A stretch of 64,000 bases of DNA from Hortaea werneckii (Eukaryota; Ascomycota; Dothideomycetes; Mycosphaerellales; Teratosphaeriaceae), in the NCBI GenBank assembly GCA_037044905.1, contig JBAOKB010000179.1, forward strand, positions 1 through 64,000. Direction: 5' to 3'. Numbering within the stretch: the stretch's first letter is position 1; the number at the start of each line of letters is the position of its first letter. Position numbers and translations under genes: made by a program. The notes beneath the pieces were generated by a model. The model did not search any database and was not told the DNA's origin. It saw nothing but the letters and a program-made list of their open reading frames with translations. Below, in pieces: positions 11,172 through 22,340 of the stretch.

Positions 11172-11210
11172 CTTTGAACACCCTCAAGGAACTTTGTACC
11201 TCAGACAACA

Positions 11211-12056
11211 ATGGCTCCATCCGAGAACCGAGACACTAGCGTTCAGCAGCGTACCAACGACAACAATATCAAAGTCGCCAAACCGGACTACTACTATGGC
11301 GATCGATCGAAGCTTGACGATTGGCTGAACCAAATGGCACTTTACTTTCGTTTCGAAAATATTACTCAGGACCCCAAGAAGACTCTACTTGCATCCTCTT
11401 ATCTTAGGGGACAAGTCCAACAATGGATTCGACCCAGACTGTACGAAGTCTTGCACCAGAACATCGACACCGAAGGAATATTCAACAGCTGGGACAACTA
11501 TGTCAAAGCCATTCGAAACATTTATGGGTTGAGTAACGAAAAACAAGTCGCCATCCGAGTCATCCAACACCTAAAACAGAAGACGTCTACTTCGCAATAC
11601 ACCGCCAAGTTCAGGGAGTATTTAGGCAAGACTGGTTGGGATGACCAAGCCTTACTCACTATGTATTACACTGGACTCAAGGACGACGTCAAGGATGAAC
11701 TCATGCGCTCAGGTGCATCTCACGACACTCTCGAACTGATGATTCAAGATGCTATCGAAATTGACGATAGGCTTTACGAGAGAAAGATGGAAAAACGCCA
11801 CAATGGACAGTATCGCGGACGATCTGGCTACAACTCTACCAGCTGGACTGGAGGGTCTCGTCGCGATCCTGATGCCATGGAATTGGATATCATCCAACGC
11901 AAGCCGAAAGGAAAAGGCATGCACGGAGCCAAGGGTAAAGGGAAGTTCCAAGGGAACAGCAATAGAGGAAAGAAACGAGAAGGACCGGAGTGCTACAACT
12001 GCCATAAGATAGGGCATTACGCACGAGACTACCACGGACGAAAGGTACGACCGTAG
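11211..12056 (+). CDS. Gag polyprotein of the retrotransposon
   Basis: This 281-residue frame starts 40 bp after the 5' LTR. Residues about 20-190 resemble the retrotransposon gag domain, including the helical segment with YLRGQVQQW. A basic Gly/Lys/Arg-rich stretch follows, then a CCHC zinc knuckle near 260-273. The last Cys of the knuckle is changed to Tyr (CYNCHKIGHYARDY), so RNA binding may be impaired. The frame has hardly any of the C-to-T/G-to-A damage that fills pol, and its codon use is like an ordinary gene. It ends in a TAG at the point where the damaged region begins, so the natural gag end may lie further on. It encodes the structural particle protein of the element. Confidence 0.85.
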   Translation: MAPSENRDTSVQQRTNDNNIKVAKPDYYYGDRSKLDDWLNQMALYFRFENITQDPKKTLLASSYLRGQVQQWIRPRLYEVLHQNIDTEGIFNSWDNYVKAIRNIYGLSNEKQVAIRVIQHLKQKTSTSQYTAKFREYLGKTGWDDQALLTMYYTGLKDDVKDELMRSGASHDTLELMIQDAIEIDDRLYERKMEKRHNGQYRGRSGYNSTSWTGGSRRDPDAMELDIIQRKPKGKGMHGAKGKGKFQGNSNRGKKREGPECYNCHKIGHYARDYHGRKVRP

Positions 12057-15000
12057 GAGCAGCTTAACATAATGCTAGTAAAGGAACCCATTAACGAAGC
12101 AAACGATGGACGAGGCGCCTACGATGTATTAAAACTCGTTAAGGAACCGAAGACGGAACTAGACTATAAGGCTATGTATTGGACGGGTTGTTACGACGAC
12201 TACTATAAAACCTATGACTTAGACAAGCTAGCAAGTAGTCACTATCCCAAGAAGCTACGCAAGGCTAGGATGGAATTTAACGCGATGGTACGAGGCTAGC
12301 CGCTATAGCAGATGAGAGACTTAGGAAATTCCCGGAGAGGAAGGTCTCCACTACTATTTAATTGGGAGGACGCAACTCTGCAAGAAAACATACCCCCTAA
12401 GCAGGAAGAAGAACTGCTAGAGGAAGAAGAATCTCTACTAAACAACGATACCGAACTAGAACTAACGGGACCAAACCTGGAACAACTACAAATGATCGCC
12501 TAAACAGTCGCTACGACGGATAACGATTTATCCGAAGAAGAATATACCGACGACGATAAACCCGACGACCTCGAACTATATCATTTCGAAGTCTTAGGAG
12601 CAGGACTAGCTAAAAGGATGATCCTCTTCATCACGAATTAATTCGAAACCGTATTCCTATAGATCCAAGGGAGACGACGACTACACCCGATCGAATTCGA
12701 CAACATGCTCGACCGATTAAGAGCAATGTTTTGGACCTACAGACTCGTTAACGTAGATTACGATGTAGCAGCATACGTACTAGATCGACTACTAATCGGA
12801 AGTACCTTCTAACCCGATGGAAGCTACATTACACCCGATAGAATTCACATTCCGAGGAAAATTAGAGAACGAGTCCGGATCGTTAAAGGACGACTACATA
12901 AACTACATCGGATCTAGGAAGTATATTAAGAAGACCTCATATCGTTGGAGGCAATAAGACACAAATTAACTAAGTTAGCAAGCCAATAGGAAATAAGACC
13001 TATAGGGCAACTAGTACAATTACTAATATAGAGAAACATAATACTAGGGCACGTTAAAGCTACTATTAAGGGACAAATCAAAGTATTAATAACACAAGGA
13101 AAGGTTATCCTAGGCCTACGACATGGACCCCTTAATTGGGAAGTCTGTCTCGAAGACGCTAACTTACTAGGATACTATTCAAAAAACGAAGGATCCCTGC
13201 CGACAGGAGCAGTCGCTAGGAAGTAAATATTATCGAAGCTCCTACAGCATTAGTAGCACCGGTATTCCGTACCAAATGCATTGTTAATAGACATACGACA
13301 CAAGCTATAATCGATTCCGGAGCTAGCGGAAACTTTATATCGACTAGCTTTGTCTAGCGAAACGGGATCGCTACCCGACGAAAGAAAGACGGCGGATACG
13401 AATTAATGGTCGCAGATGGATCATCCCTATCCGAAGTGGACAGCGAAACAATGCCGCTAGTCCTAGCTATCCAACAGCACCACGAGACTATTAGCCTAGA
13501 TATCGTTAACATAGCTAGTTACGATGTCGTAATAGGGACACCTTAGTTAGAAAAGCACAACCCTCTAATAGATTAGAGGAAAAGAGTACTTAAGTTTAAG
13601 CGATGCGGTTGCGTTACCGACATCTACCCTACGCATCGACAGCGTGCGATAGTAGATAAGGAAAGACAGTTCTGCGAATTAGAACGTTAACCGATAACAT
13701 ACTCCGACAGAAACGGTAAGGAGATGGTCTCTACAGACACTAAGCTAGCCTAGCTAGGTTACAAGGTGAGAGATAAAGGGAGAACTAACGCACCTCTAGA
13801 GATCCCTAAAGAGTTTAAGAAATGGAAACCGCTCTTCTAGGAAGAGGAAGGATTAGCCGCCTTGCCTAGACATTAACTATGGGATTACCGAATACGACTT
13901 TAGCCCGGCAAAGATCTACTATAGGGGCTACTATACAGGTTATCCGAAAAAGAGCTCGAAGAGTAACGACGATAGCTAAAAGAAAAGAGCGACAAAGGAT
14001 GGATAGAGAAATCCTAATCGCTAGCCGCTTTACTAGCAATGTTCGTTCTAAAGAAAGGAGGAAAACTACGAATAGTAATCGACTATCGACGACTTAACGA
14101 AGTTACGGTCAAAAATCGATATCTACTACCTAACATCGAAGAAATGCAAGATCGACTTACTAGAGCAAACTAGTACTTAAAGATCGATCTACGAGACGTA
14201 TTCTACGTAGTACGAATGGCCAAGGGAGAAGAATAGAAGACAGCTTTTAGGACACGCTACGGACTCTACCAATTTCGAGTTATGCTAATAGGACTTACGA
14301 ACGCCCTAGTAACATGTTAGCAGCTCGTTAATGATGTACTACGAGACTTACTAGACATTACCGTTATAGTATACGTCGACGACATCTTAATCTTTACCTA
14401 AGGAAGCCGAGAACAATATACTAAAGACGTACAAGCAGTGCTAGAACGACTTAGCACAGTGGACTTTAAGACCGCACCCGAGAAATGTAAATTCTACAAG
14501 AAGGAAATCGAATTCCTAGGATTCATTATCAACACTACTAGAATCAAGATGGACCCGAAGAAAGTACAATCTATCGAGGAATGGCCGACACCGAAAACAG
14601 TCAAAGATATCTAAGCCTTCTTAGGACTCGCGAACTATAACAGGAAGTTTGTCGAAGGGTACTCCAAGCTTGCAATCCTACTTACAAGCCTTACAAAGAA
14701 GGACACCAAGTTTGTGTAGACAGAGAAGCAGGAAAAGGTATTCTAACAACTTAAACAAGCATGCACGAAATTACTAACACTTATGCTGTTCGACACAAAG
14801 AAGCTAGTACAAGTCGAAACCGACGCATCCGATTTAGCGATAGGTGCTTGCCTTACTTAGGAACATGATAGCAAAAGACACCTAGTAGCATATTATTCGA
14901 GGAAAATAACGCTAGCAGAACAGAACTACGAAATCTACGACAAAGAACTGTTAGCGATTGTTGCAGCATTGCGACACTAGAGAGTTTACTACGAAGGAGC

Positions 15001-16600
15001 TACAGGACTAACGATATACACCGACTACAAGAACCTTCAATACTTTGCAACTACTAAGGATCTATCGCGTCGACAGTGTAGATGGTTAGAGCTACTCGGA
15101 CAATACAAGTTCGATATCTAGTATACACTAGGAAAAGACAATGGGCGCGCAGATGCGCTAAGCAGAAGAAGCGACTACATAGAAGGCAAAGAGCAAAATT
15201 CCAAAGCAATACTTAAAGTAAACAGAGACGGAAGCCTTACTACGAACACACAGGAGTTTAACCATATACTCCGAGTTCTACGAGATAAATAGGAAGAATT
15301 CCCTATCGAACATAGGAAGTACCAAGTTCTACTAGAAAAGGAACACGAGTGTATCAAAGATCACTATAATAGCTAAACCACGGGACATCTAGGAATCACA
15401 AGAACGATCGACTTAATTAGACGGAACTTTGCCTTTCCGCAGATGCGGAAAAAGGTAACCAACTACATCAAACAATGCGACAGTTGCTAGAAGAATAAGG
15501 CATTACGACATGCGAGATATAGCAATCTCTAGTTCCGAGAACCTTTAGATATACTATAGAGAGAGGTTACAATAGACTTTATTACCAAGTTACTATCGTC
15601 TAAGGACCTAGCCATCGGGGTCATTTACGATTCGATACTAGTTATGGTAGATACCTTAACTAAATATGCACATTTTATACTATGCAGGGAATCGATAACG
15701 GCTATAGAACTCGCATACCTCGTACTAGACAGGCTTATTAGACATTATAGAATTCTAGAAAGCTTTATTACCGACAGAGATAAGCTGTTTATATTAAACT
15801 TCTAGAAATCACTTATGGGACAAATTGGAATAAAGTACAAGCTATCGACGGCATTCTACCTAGAAACAGATGGTTAGACTAAAAGGACAAATTAGTCACT
15901 CGAGGCATACTTACGGCACTACGTTAACTACGCACAGAACAATTGGGTTTTACTGTTACTAATGGCACAACTAGCATTAAACAATAATGCTTTAGAGACA
16001 ACGAAAGAATCGCCATTTTTTCTTAATTACGGCAAGACACCCAACCTGTTTATGGAACCAAGAACGTTAGTAAAAGCCGACAAAGCCATAGTTATGGCAG
16101 GAGAATTGCAAAAGGCGCATAGAACTACCTAAGACGCAATCCGACACTCGCAACAGCGAATTTAAAAGCAGCGGTTTAAAGAATCAAAAACGGCACCTTA
16201 GCTTAAGAAGGGGGATAAGGTATATCTTCTAACGAAGAACCTAAAAACAAAGCGAAGAACGAAGAAACTAGATCACGTCAAAGTCGGACCATTTTTGATT
16301 GCCGAATAGAAAGGCGTAGTTAGCTACCGACTCGAACTTCTACTAGACGCCAAAATCCATCTAGTATTCCATGTATCCTTGTTAGAACCCGCACACCCTA
16401 ACGCCACGCTACAAACTACGTTCTATTACTAGGAACAAGAAGACGACGAATATAAAGTCGAAAGGATTATAGACTACGACAAGAAAAGTTAGCGATACCT
16501 TATTAAGTAGAAGGGATATCCTAGCGACGAAAACACATGGGAACTACTTACTAATCTCAACTGCTCGAAGATGCTACGCTAGTACTACCGACGTCGTTAA
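12057..16600 (+). pseudogene. Degraded pol region: protease, reverse transcriptase, RNase H, integrase, chromodomain
   Basis: Reading through the stops shows an aspartic protease box DSGASG near 13314, reverse-transcriptase motif YVDD at 14372-14383, the RNase H segment near 14820-15080 (TDAS), an integrase HHCC finger from about 15380, the integrase core near 15560-16000 and a chromodomain (WKGYPSDENTWE-like, with the first Trp as TAG) near 16500-16540. Trp codons read TAG and Gln codons TAG or TAA at many places, as expected from C-to-T change on either strand at CpA/TpG. Other frames show nothing better. It cannot give a full polyprotein. It probably arose by RIP; chromodomain integrases are known to favour heterochromatin. 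Confidence 0.87.
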
Positions 16601-17215
16601 GGAAACCATTCCAAAAATCGTCCGTAGTACCCTCTAGGGCGTTCTAAGTAAGGGGGTTTAGGGCGAGATCGGGACTAGGGTCTTTAGGAGGGAAGTTAGG
16701 TAGTAACGTCTCTAGACCGTTCTCCTATTGCTCTTGGAGCTCGATGTTCCGCTCCTTAACCGAAATGGCTTCACCCTCTTTAATCTCTAGAGCATCTAGC
16801 TGTTTCCGAAGACGCATCTCCTTCGATAAGGACTAGTTCGCCTCCGCCTAAGCTTCTACAACTCGTTGCTAGGCTATTACAGCCTTAGTACGTGCGGACT
16901 CTATAGCCTTACGTAGGCGCTCCTGCTTATGGCGAAGACGGGAGAACTCGTTCTCGGTAACCCGAATATCGCATTCGGAGATGTTACGACGAATACAAGA
17001 AGCATACTTGCTAGACCGAATGTGCACCTTGCAGACGCGACCGGATTGTCGATATTAGGAACATTTGCGAACTATATCCAAAACCGAGCCGTTAGAGTCA
17101 ATAAAGTTAAAGAGTTCGTGACGACGAGTAGTCGAGGATTTCTTTAATTTAGGCATCGTTGTTTAGACAAAGGAAGGAAGACTAACCTAGAGAAATAAGC
17201 TCGGGACGAGCTAAA

Positions 17216-17231
17216 CAAAGAAGGGGGATAG
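17216..17231 (+). promoter_or_regulatory. Polypurine tract before the 3' LTR
   Basis: A run of A and G (AAAGAAGGGGGATAG) stands directly before TGTTACGAAC of the 3' LTR, the usual place and composition of the plus-strand primer of LTR retrotransposons. Confidence 0.8.
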
Positions 17232-17653
17232 TGTTACGAACACTGTTTAACCCTAACCCTAACATGTTAGTATGCTTAGTAGAGCACTAAGGCACGGGAC
17301 AGAGCAAGAAAGGTTATATAACAAGAGTCACGGGAGATGCTTAGTAGCGCTTAGTGCTTAGTTACGACTAAGCAAAGGGGAGCAAGAGAGCAGCGATTAG
17401 TAGTATTTAGTGCTTAGGATTAGCGGAGCACGACTAAGCAACGGAGCACGTTGCATGAAGACACGAATCTCTTATGTATATAACTAGGCACGTTTCTCGT
17501 TAGGAGTTCGTGTGTTTAACTTATGTTGCAATCCGACTGTTAGGTAGAGAACTAATAGCCTTGTTACAATTAGTTATCCCACGACCTAGTTGTCTTGACA
17601 CATCTGTTCCAAAGAGCTCTAAACCCGTGACACTACTTCGTAGGGTCGCAACA
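17232..17653 (+). repeat. 3' LTR of the retrotransposon
   Basis: It begins TGTTACGAACAC and ends GGTCGCAACA like the 5' LTR. Right after the first 12 bases it holds two telomere-like CCCTAA units (17249-17263), absent from the 5' LTR. The next 200 bp are TTAG/CTTAG-rich and unlike the 5' LTR, after which the two agree again. Confidence 0.85.
17249..17263 (+). repeat. Telomere motif inside the 3' LTR
   Basis: Two CCCTAA units follow the terminal 12 bp of the LTR. The 5' LTR has GC-rich sequence at this point, so the motif belongs to the divergent U3 part. Confidence 0.75.
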
Positions 17654-18600
17654 CTTCTAGTACTCTTGTAGTAACGGAGATAGTTTGTAATACTCCTTTA
17701 AGGCCTATAATAACGTCTATAGCTAATTTTTACTCCCGATATAATTGATTCAATTGAATATAGACCTATTAATTTACTAGCTATTAATTTCGACCCTTAA
17801 TTTTTAAATATTCAAATATTGGCTACTATGGTCGCGGGCAGCAACTTTGGCCGGACGCCGTTGACCCTGCGTAAGGGATCCAGTCGCTCATACAATATGC
17901 CAACCAGCATAAGAACGGCGACTTCGACGCTTCCATTACACTGTGCGTAAAGTACTACATTAGCCGCAACACCTTCGCTCTCGGTGTGATTACGACAGCA
18001 CTACTGACAGTGCCGTATAAGATGGCGCTGCTCCGTAACACGATTCAACCGCATTTCGGAGCTGCACAAATTCTTTCTCTGCGAGACTTCAGGATCAGAC
18101 GTCCAGTGGCTGGGCGCAAGGTTACGATTCCTGGCTGCCAAGTTCCACTGTTAGAGCACTAACTACGCAGCTGGGGCTAAGGTGCTAGAGGCGGAGGTCA
18201 AGCAAATGGTGCAACAGTGAGTGTCTACATTAGCACCCGGAGCGGGACTATGCCACTAGGTCTGTGTGTAGGACAGCTGTTCAAGACCTGTATGCTCACT
18301 GGACTCCTCATCGGCGATACCGCCACAGACCAGCTTTTCAACGAGATCATCCGTTGCAGTCAGCCTGCAGACAGTGATGGAGGTACTGTCACCGGCCAAC
18401 CGGTTGCGTAAGTTCTGCGAGGACTTCGCTGTCCGCCAAGGATCGAGGGAGGGCAAAATGCCGGACAATGTCCCTGAGACCTTGCAGGCAAAGCTTGCAG
18501 CCCGCATGTTCGAACTGATGCAAGCCAACACTCAAAGGTCTGTCGGCCGCGTCTTCGGATGTAGAACGATGCGCAAGTCATTCAGCTAGTGTCAAGACCA
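17654..18600 (+). pseudogene. Degenerate F-box-type family fragment
   Basis: After 170 bp of AT-rich DNA, one frame from about 17890 gives a segment with the pattern KYYISRNTFALGV...IQPHFG and then LRDFRIRRPV, which ends the conserved part. The order (NTF segment, then RIRRPV-type segment) is shared with a second fragment near 21840-22120 and resembles fungal F-box-associated proteins. It lacks a start and the F-box itself. A further open stretch at 18374-18589 (71 codons) may be another exon, but I do not recognise it. A dead gene copy is the simplest reading. Confidence 0.45.
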
Positions 18601-20550
18601 CAACCACGAAGCGGATAAGTCAACCTCGCGCTGTGACGCTGAGATGTAGGTGACTGTCGGCTGTCAAAGGAGGAACGTGGATCTTGAGAGCGGCCGAAGA
18701 TTGGTCTTCGGCAAAAAGACTTGCGAGAGAGTAAGGCATGACATTGGATAAGATCTCTAGCACGAAGCAAGAGTCATGGCGCAAAGCAACGAGCCCGGAA
18801 AGTGCCCTGAAGACATAGATTAGCTTGAACATTCCAAGCAGACGTGGATTTACTCTTACCATTGCCACTGTGTTGTTCGGACTGGGCGGCCCTGGTCACT
18901 GATTCTACTTGTTCCATGAATTTGCTCAATCAGGTGTATCAGACTGCCATGGAAGATACCGGTAGGCGTGCAAAGTCGCAGGCCAGTGGACCTTGTAAGG
19001 TTTGGAATTCCTGCGCCGTCAAATTTACATGCGTTTGTCCAGACCTCCCTCCCTTCCACAACCTTCACCCTTTCGCCCACGTCTACCGAGCTGAAGTTAC
19101 GACACCACAGACAACATCCAAGATGGCAACACTGTTCACTCTAAACGAGTCGATCAAGCGCCGTATCATCGACGTTGCCGTCCACGCCAGACCTTGGCTT
19201 GAACCCGTTCTGGCAGCACGCTCAACAGCGACCAAATCTTCAATCGGGGCATGGAAAGACTCATGTACACCGATTTTGCGAACGTTGACGGCGAGATTGC
19301 AGCCTCCGAAGAACTCAACAATAACACGATCGTCGTGCGCCATCCTTTTCGCGCAGACAGGAGCAATAATGTCCAGAGCCAAGAATCCGACAACATTGTC
19401 GTAAGATCACGACACACGTCCGATACAACACGTCGTGCTCTAAAGCGTCATACGCCAGGGTATAGGCCTTCGCGCCAGCCACAACGCGTGACTTCCAATT
19501 TTGTCTCCGGATTGGAATTATGAGAACGGTATCGGTCGGTCGCAAGACCCCGCAAACAAGCGAGAAAAGCTCAAGAAGGTCTACCTGTTCGATCAACTAC
19601 ATCACGGAAGTCTCTGACACCTTCACTCAAAGCCAAGGCGCCTTCACATCGTCGGCAGAGCCCAGCAAAGCAAAGCGGGGCTTAGCAACCTACCTCAAGT
19701 CTCCTACTGTTAAGGCGCAATTGGCGACCGGACTTTGAAATCACTGAGAGACGCTGCAATTGGGCGTAAAAGCAAACCTAGCGGCTCCAGACGCAACTCA
19801 CTTTGCCCACGAAACCTGCAGAGAAAGCGGAACGGGTAGGGAAAAAGTCGAGATCTGCTCTTGTCAATGCACTTCAAGCGAATAGCGACGACTCGAAAGA
19901 CAATGGCTCAGTCGAGGCTGAGACGATGTTTGACAAAAGCGAGATAGGGTGATGGGCCGTTTTGGTCCACTACCAAGGCTGGTATTGTGCGTTGCTGTTG
20001 TAGCTTAGCATTTACTTGCATGTGTGCCAGAGCGTATGACATCTTCATCAATCATTACCTCTGCATCCATTAAAGCGTTCAATGTGGCTTCAAGTACACT
20101 TGCAAATTGGACCCGCGCGGGGCAGGGACCATGTGCACTTACAACCTTTGATGACTCCGCAACCACTTTGGACTTCGACAACGCACTTATCCAGCAGCAC
20201 ACAAAGTATCCCAGCACCAATCAATTCCATCGCTCCAAAATAACGCCGGAAACAGCAACATGTCCTCAAACCCCATCCGCTTCGTGAGCTCTGATGCTGC
20301 CACCGACTTCGAGCTGTGCTGGTTCATCGAGGAACACGCCCTCAACGAGGAGCTCCGTCGTGTCGGCGGATGGGCCGACGTGGAGTCCCGCCGCGGGATG
20401 ATCGATGGATTCAAGCGCAGAGCAGAAGATCGCTTCGGTCTGCTTGTGGTGGAAGAGGCGTCGGAAATAACGACTAGTGGGCTTAAATGCCTGCTCCGAA
20501 GCAACCTCACCCTACCACAACTTTAGGCTGGCACATGAGAAAGCCTGACG
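18601..20550. other. Region without a recognisable gene; fragmentary frames only
   Basis: Open stretches of 60-190 codons occur in several frames on both strands (for example plus 18844-19404 and 19251-19523, which overlap in different frames as if split by a frameshift near 19300). None shows a known motif or a clean splice pattern. It is probably decayed coding DNA. A plus-strand frame at 20260-20526 looks the most protein-like and is listed separately. Confidence 0.4.
20260..20526 (+). CDS. Small hypothetical protein, 88 residues
   Basis: The frame begins with Met and is charged and helical in look, with an FELCWFIEEHALNEELRR segment. It has balanced codon use, unlike the surrounding fragments. 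I do not recognise it. It ends 34 bp before an F-box-like frame (20560-20748) on the same strand, so the two could be exons of one gene, although no clear splice sites were found. It could also be a fragment of a longer dead gene. Confidence 0.3.
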   Translation: MSSNPIRFVSSDAATDFELCWFIEEHALNEELRRVGGWADVESRRGMIDGFKRRAEDRFGLLVVEEASEITTSGLKCLLRSNLTLPQL

Positions 20551-20559
20551 GACACTTTA

Positions 20560-20748
20560 TTGGCCGAGCGGGAGCACAAAGAACCTACGCTGCAAAGCGT
20601 CGACCTGTCGTTCCGCCTTATCAACCTGCCGCCGGAGCTGCAGACCAAGATCGTGGTGTTCGCGGTATACGAAGACCGTGTAACGGGCCTGACTGCCCAC
20701 AACGTCCGGGATGTTGATTTGTGTGGCGAGAACAATTTTGCAAATTGA
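20560..20748 (+). pseudogene. F-box-like N-terminal fragment
   Basis: The 62-codon frame contains INLPPELQTKIVVFAVYED, which fits the LPPELQ..I..A start of fungal F-box-type proteins. Nothing downstream continues the fold in any frame. The region 21690-21760 has a related segment (LPLDIQDRIAAYAF), so this is one of several broken copies. F-box proteins recruit substrates to SCF ubiquitin ligases, but this fragment is too short to act so. Confidence 0.4.
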
Positions 20749-20759
20749 CTTCGCCGCCT

Positions 20760-21182
20760 CGTCTAGGTGGTTGGACACACCCTTCTTTGGAGTTCTGTCT
20801 AGCTTCTGTAGAGAGCTCCTTGCGGTCTAGTCAAGGTCGCTGCGTTTGTATGATTGCTCGACTGTTGGAAGGGCAAGATATCCTTCCTCGTTCATTTTGC
20901 CTTCTAGATCGGCTTTAAGATTTGCTTCCGCGTACTTTGCACGGTTTCGCGCTTGGGCGTAGTTGTTGACGAAGTTCTCATTGACGAGCTCTATGCAGAA
21001 GTCAGAAACTGTTGTACTCGGAGTCTATCGAGCGACATACCGGGGTCGATGATAAGGAAGTTGTAGAGCTACTCCTTGTACTCCGTCCTGATTGGGTTCG
21101 AACGTAGTTCGTGGATGTTGGTCATTTGTGCTGTGACGATGGTACTGAGGGCTTGAATCCCTTCGCGCCTTTGGTGAGACAT
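20760..21182 (-). pseudogene. Family V copy 2, decayed
   Basis: The start is ATG at 21182. The first exon ends in a LYNFLIIDP segment after an in-frame TAG. A GT-AG intron (21040-20991, 50 bp, GTATGT...CATAG) follows, then an exon with VNENFVNNYAQA and LPTVEQSY. The same exon order, intron phase and LYNF-IIDP / LPT-Q segments occur in copy 1 at 25400-24420, so the family and its intron are real. This copy has at least two stops. Function unknown; the protein looks helical and probably nuclear or cytosolic, as no signal peptide is visible. Confidence 0.6.
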
Positions 21183-21679
21183 GATAGCTGAGTCGGCTTC
21201 GAGAGACCGAATGATGGTATTGGTGATGGTAGTGGGGTTGGAGACGGTGGTGAGGGATGGTGCTGAGGTAGATGATGGTGGTCGAATGATGATGGATGCG
21301 GTCGAAAAGTCCAAGATCTGTTCAACTCATATAGTTGACCGAGCGAGTCGCGCTCATGTGCGAAGTGAAGGCAGATGTGGAAAGTCTGAAGGAGGGAAAC
21401 GGAGATTTATATAGCCCTTTGCCGCCAACTCGCCTGCTGCACTGAAGGGTCAATGGGATCCTCGCCACCTCATCTCCGTCGCTTAGCTTTAGAAGCAGAT
21501 GTCATCTGGCTTATTGTGCGAGAGCAAGCGCGAGTCAGGTGCCGCCCGAAGTTTTACAAGTATCACCTTGTTCTGTATTCCCTCAGGCTCTACTTACTGA
21601 CAGACAGGGCCTAGTTCATTCGCAAACATTGGCCAGGAGAAGCCCCATAACAACATTTAGCACCGGCCTCTCTCCTAAC

Positions 21680-22340
21680 CACCGCCAACTTAACCTCCCT
21701 AAACAGTCTTCCTTTGGACATTCAAGACAGGATCGCCGCTTATGCCTTCGTCGAAAGCAAAAATATACGCCTAGGTGCTCGCGGTCAAATGCTATGGACC
21801 CTCTATAAGCGACCTAGTCCTTAATAATTCGCTGTACCGGTAACTATGGTAGCTAGCTCGACATCTTTCTCGCGTTACATATAAAATGTTTTGTTAGCTA
21901 TAATACCTTCGCTCTAGGTGTCCTAACAATGGCTCCGTAAGCAGTGCTATATAAGATAGCGTTGCTCCGCTATACGATCTAATCGCACTTCGGACCTTCA
22001 CACATTGGTCTTCTTCGAAATCTGGGGATCAGGCGTCCGGTGGCACACATTAATGAGCACATATATCCACACTACGGCTGGAACATCTTCTTCGACTTCT
22101 GTCAGCAAATCGCCTCGTTGCAATTTAGCCCTGCGTGTGGGGTTCTTTTCCGCTTACATACTTAGAACGAGAGTACAATCGTTTTAACAGGTTGCGATCC
22201 CGCCGGCGGAGTAGTCGTCTACAACAAGCGTGTGCTGAAGAGGGAGGAGCTAAGGGTCGTTCTTTACTTCATGGAAGACGTCCAGAAAGGCTCCATCGTT
22301 CCAATGCTCATCTGCCAGAAAGGATTGCCATTCTAGTGCA
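21680..22340 (+). pseudogene. Degenerate F-box-type gene copy
   Basis: Segments in order are LPLDIQDRIAAYAF (F-box-like), a stretch related to the 17.9-18.1 kb fragment, then IRRPVAHINEHIYPHYG near 22025-22080. The last fits the 'RRPVL-HVN' block of fungal F-box-associated proteins. Stops and frame changes separate the pieces, and TAG/TAA codons are common. It is a dead copy. Confidence 0.45.

Larger units (their letters stand above)
6054..16512. repeat. Large inverted repeat made by two retroelement copies
   Basis: Left arm 6054-10770 (minus) and right arm about 11807-16512 (plus) are reverse complements over about 4.7 kb. The spacer of about 1036 bp contains the 5' LTR and the first part of gag. 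By eye the arms are very close, with long identical stretches, many shared stop codons and a minority of private substitutions. Such a palindrome could fold as a cruciform or give hairpin RNA. Confidence 0.88.
10771..17653 (+). mobile_element. Ty3/gypsy chromovirus retrotransposon, near full length, pol RIP-degraded
   Basis: The order is 5' LTR, gag, protease, reverse transcriptase, RNase H, integrase, chromodomain, polypurine tract and 3' LTR, as in chromoviruses (Ty3/gypsy). It is 6883 bp long. The gag frame is open, but pol carries dozens of TAG/TAA codons at Trp and Gln positions. No clear target-site duplication is seen: the bases before 10771 belong to the other copy and those after 17653 do not match them. 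The 5' and 3' LTRs differ strongly in their first 210 or so bases but agree from GCATGAAGACACG onward, so the copy looks recombinant. Confidence 0.9.

Noticed and set aside
12057..16600. Alternative genetic code reading TAG as Trp or Gln
   Set aside because: Both TAG and TAA replace both Trp and Gln in the element, normal Trp and Gln codons remain, and host genes use TAG/TAA as stops. RIP-like C-to-T change explains all.
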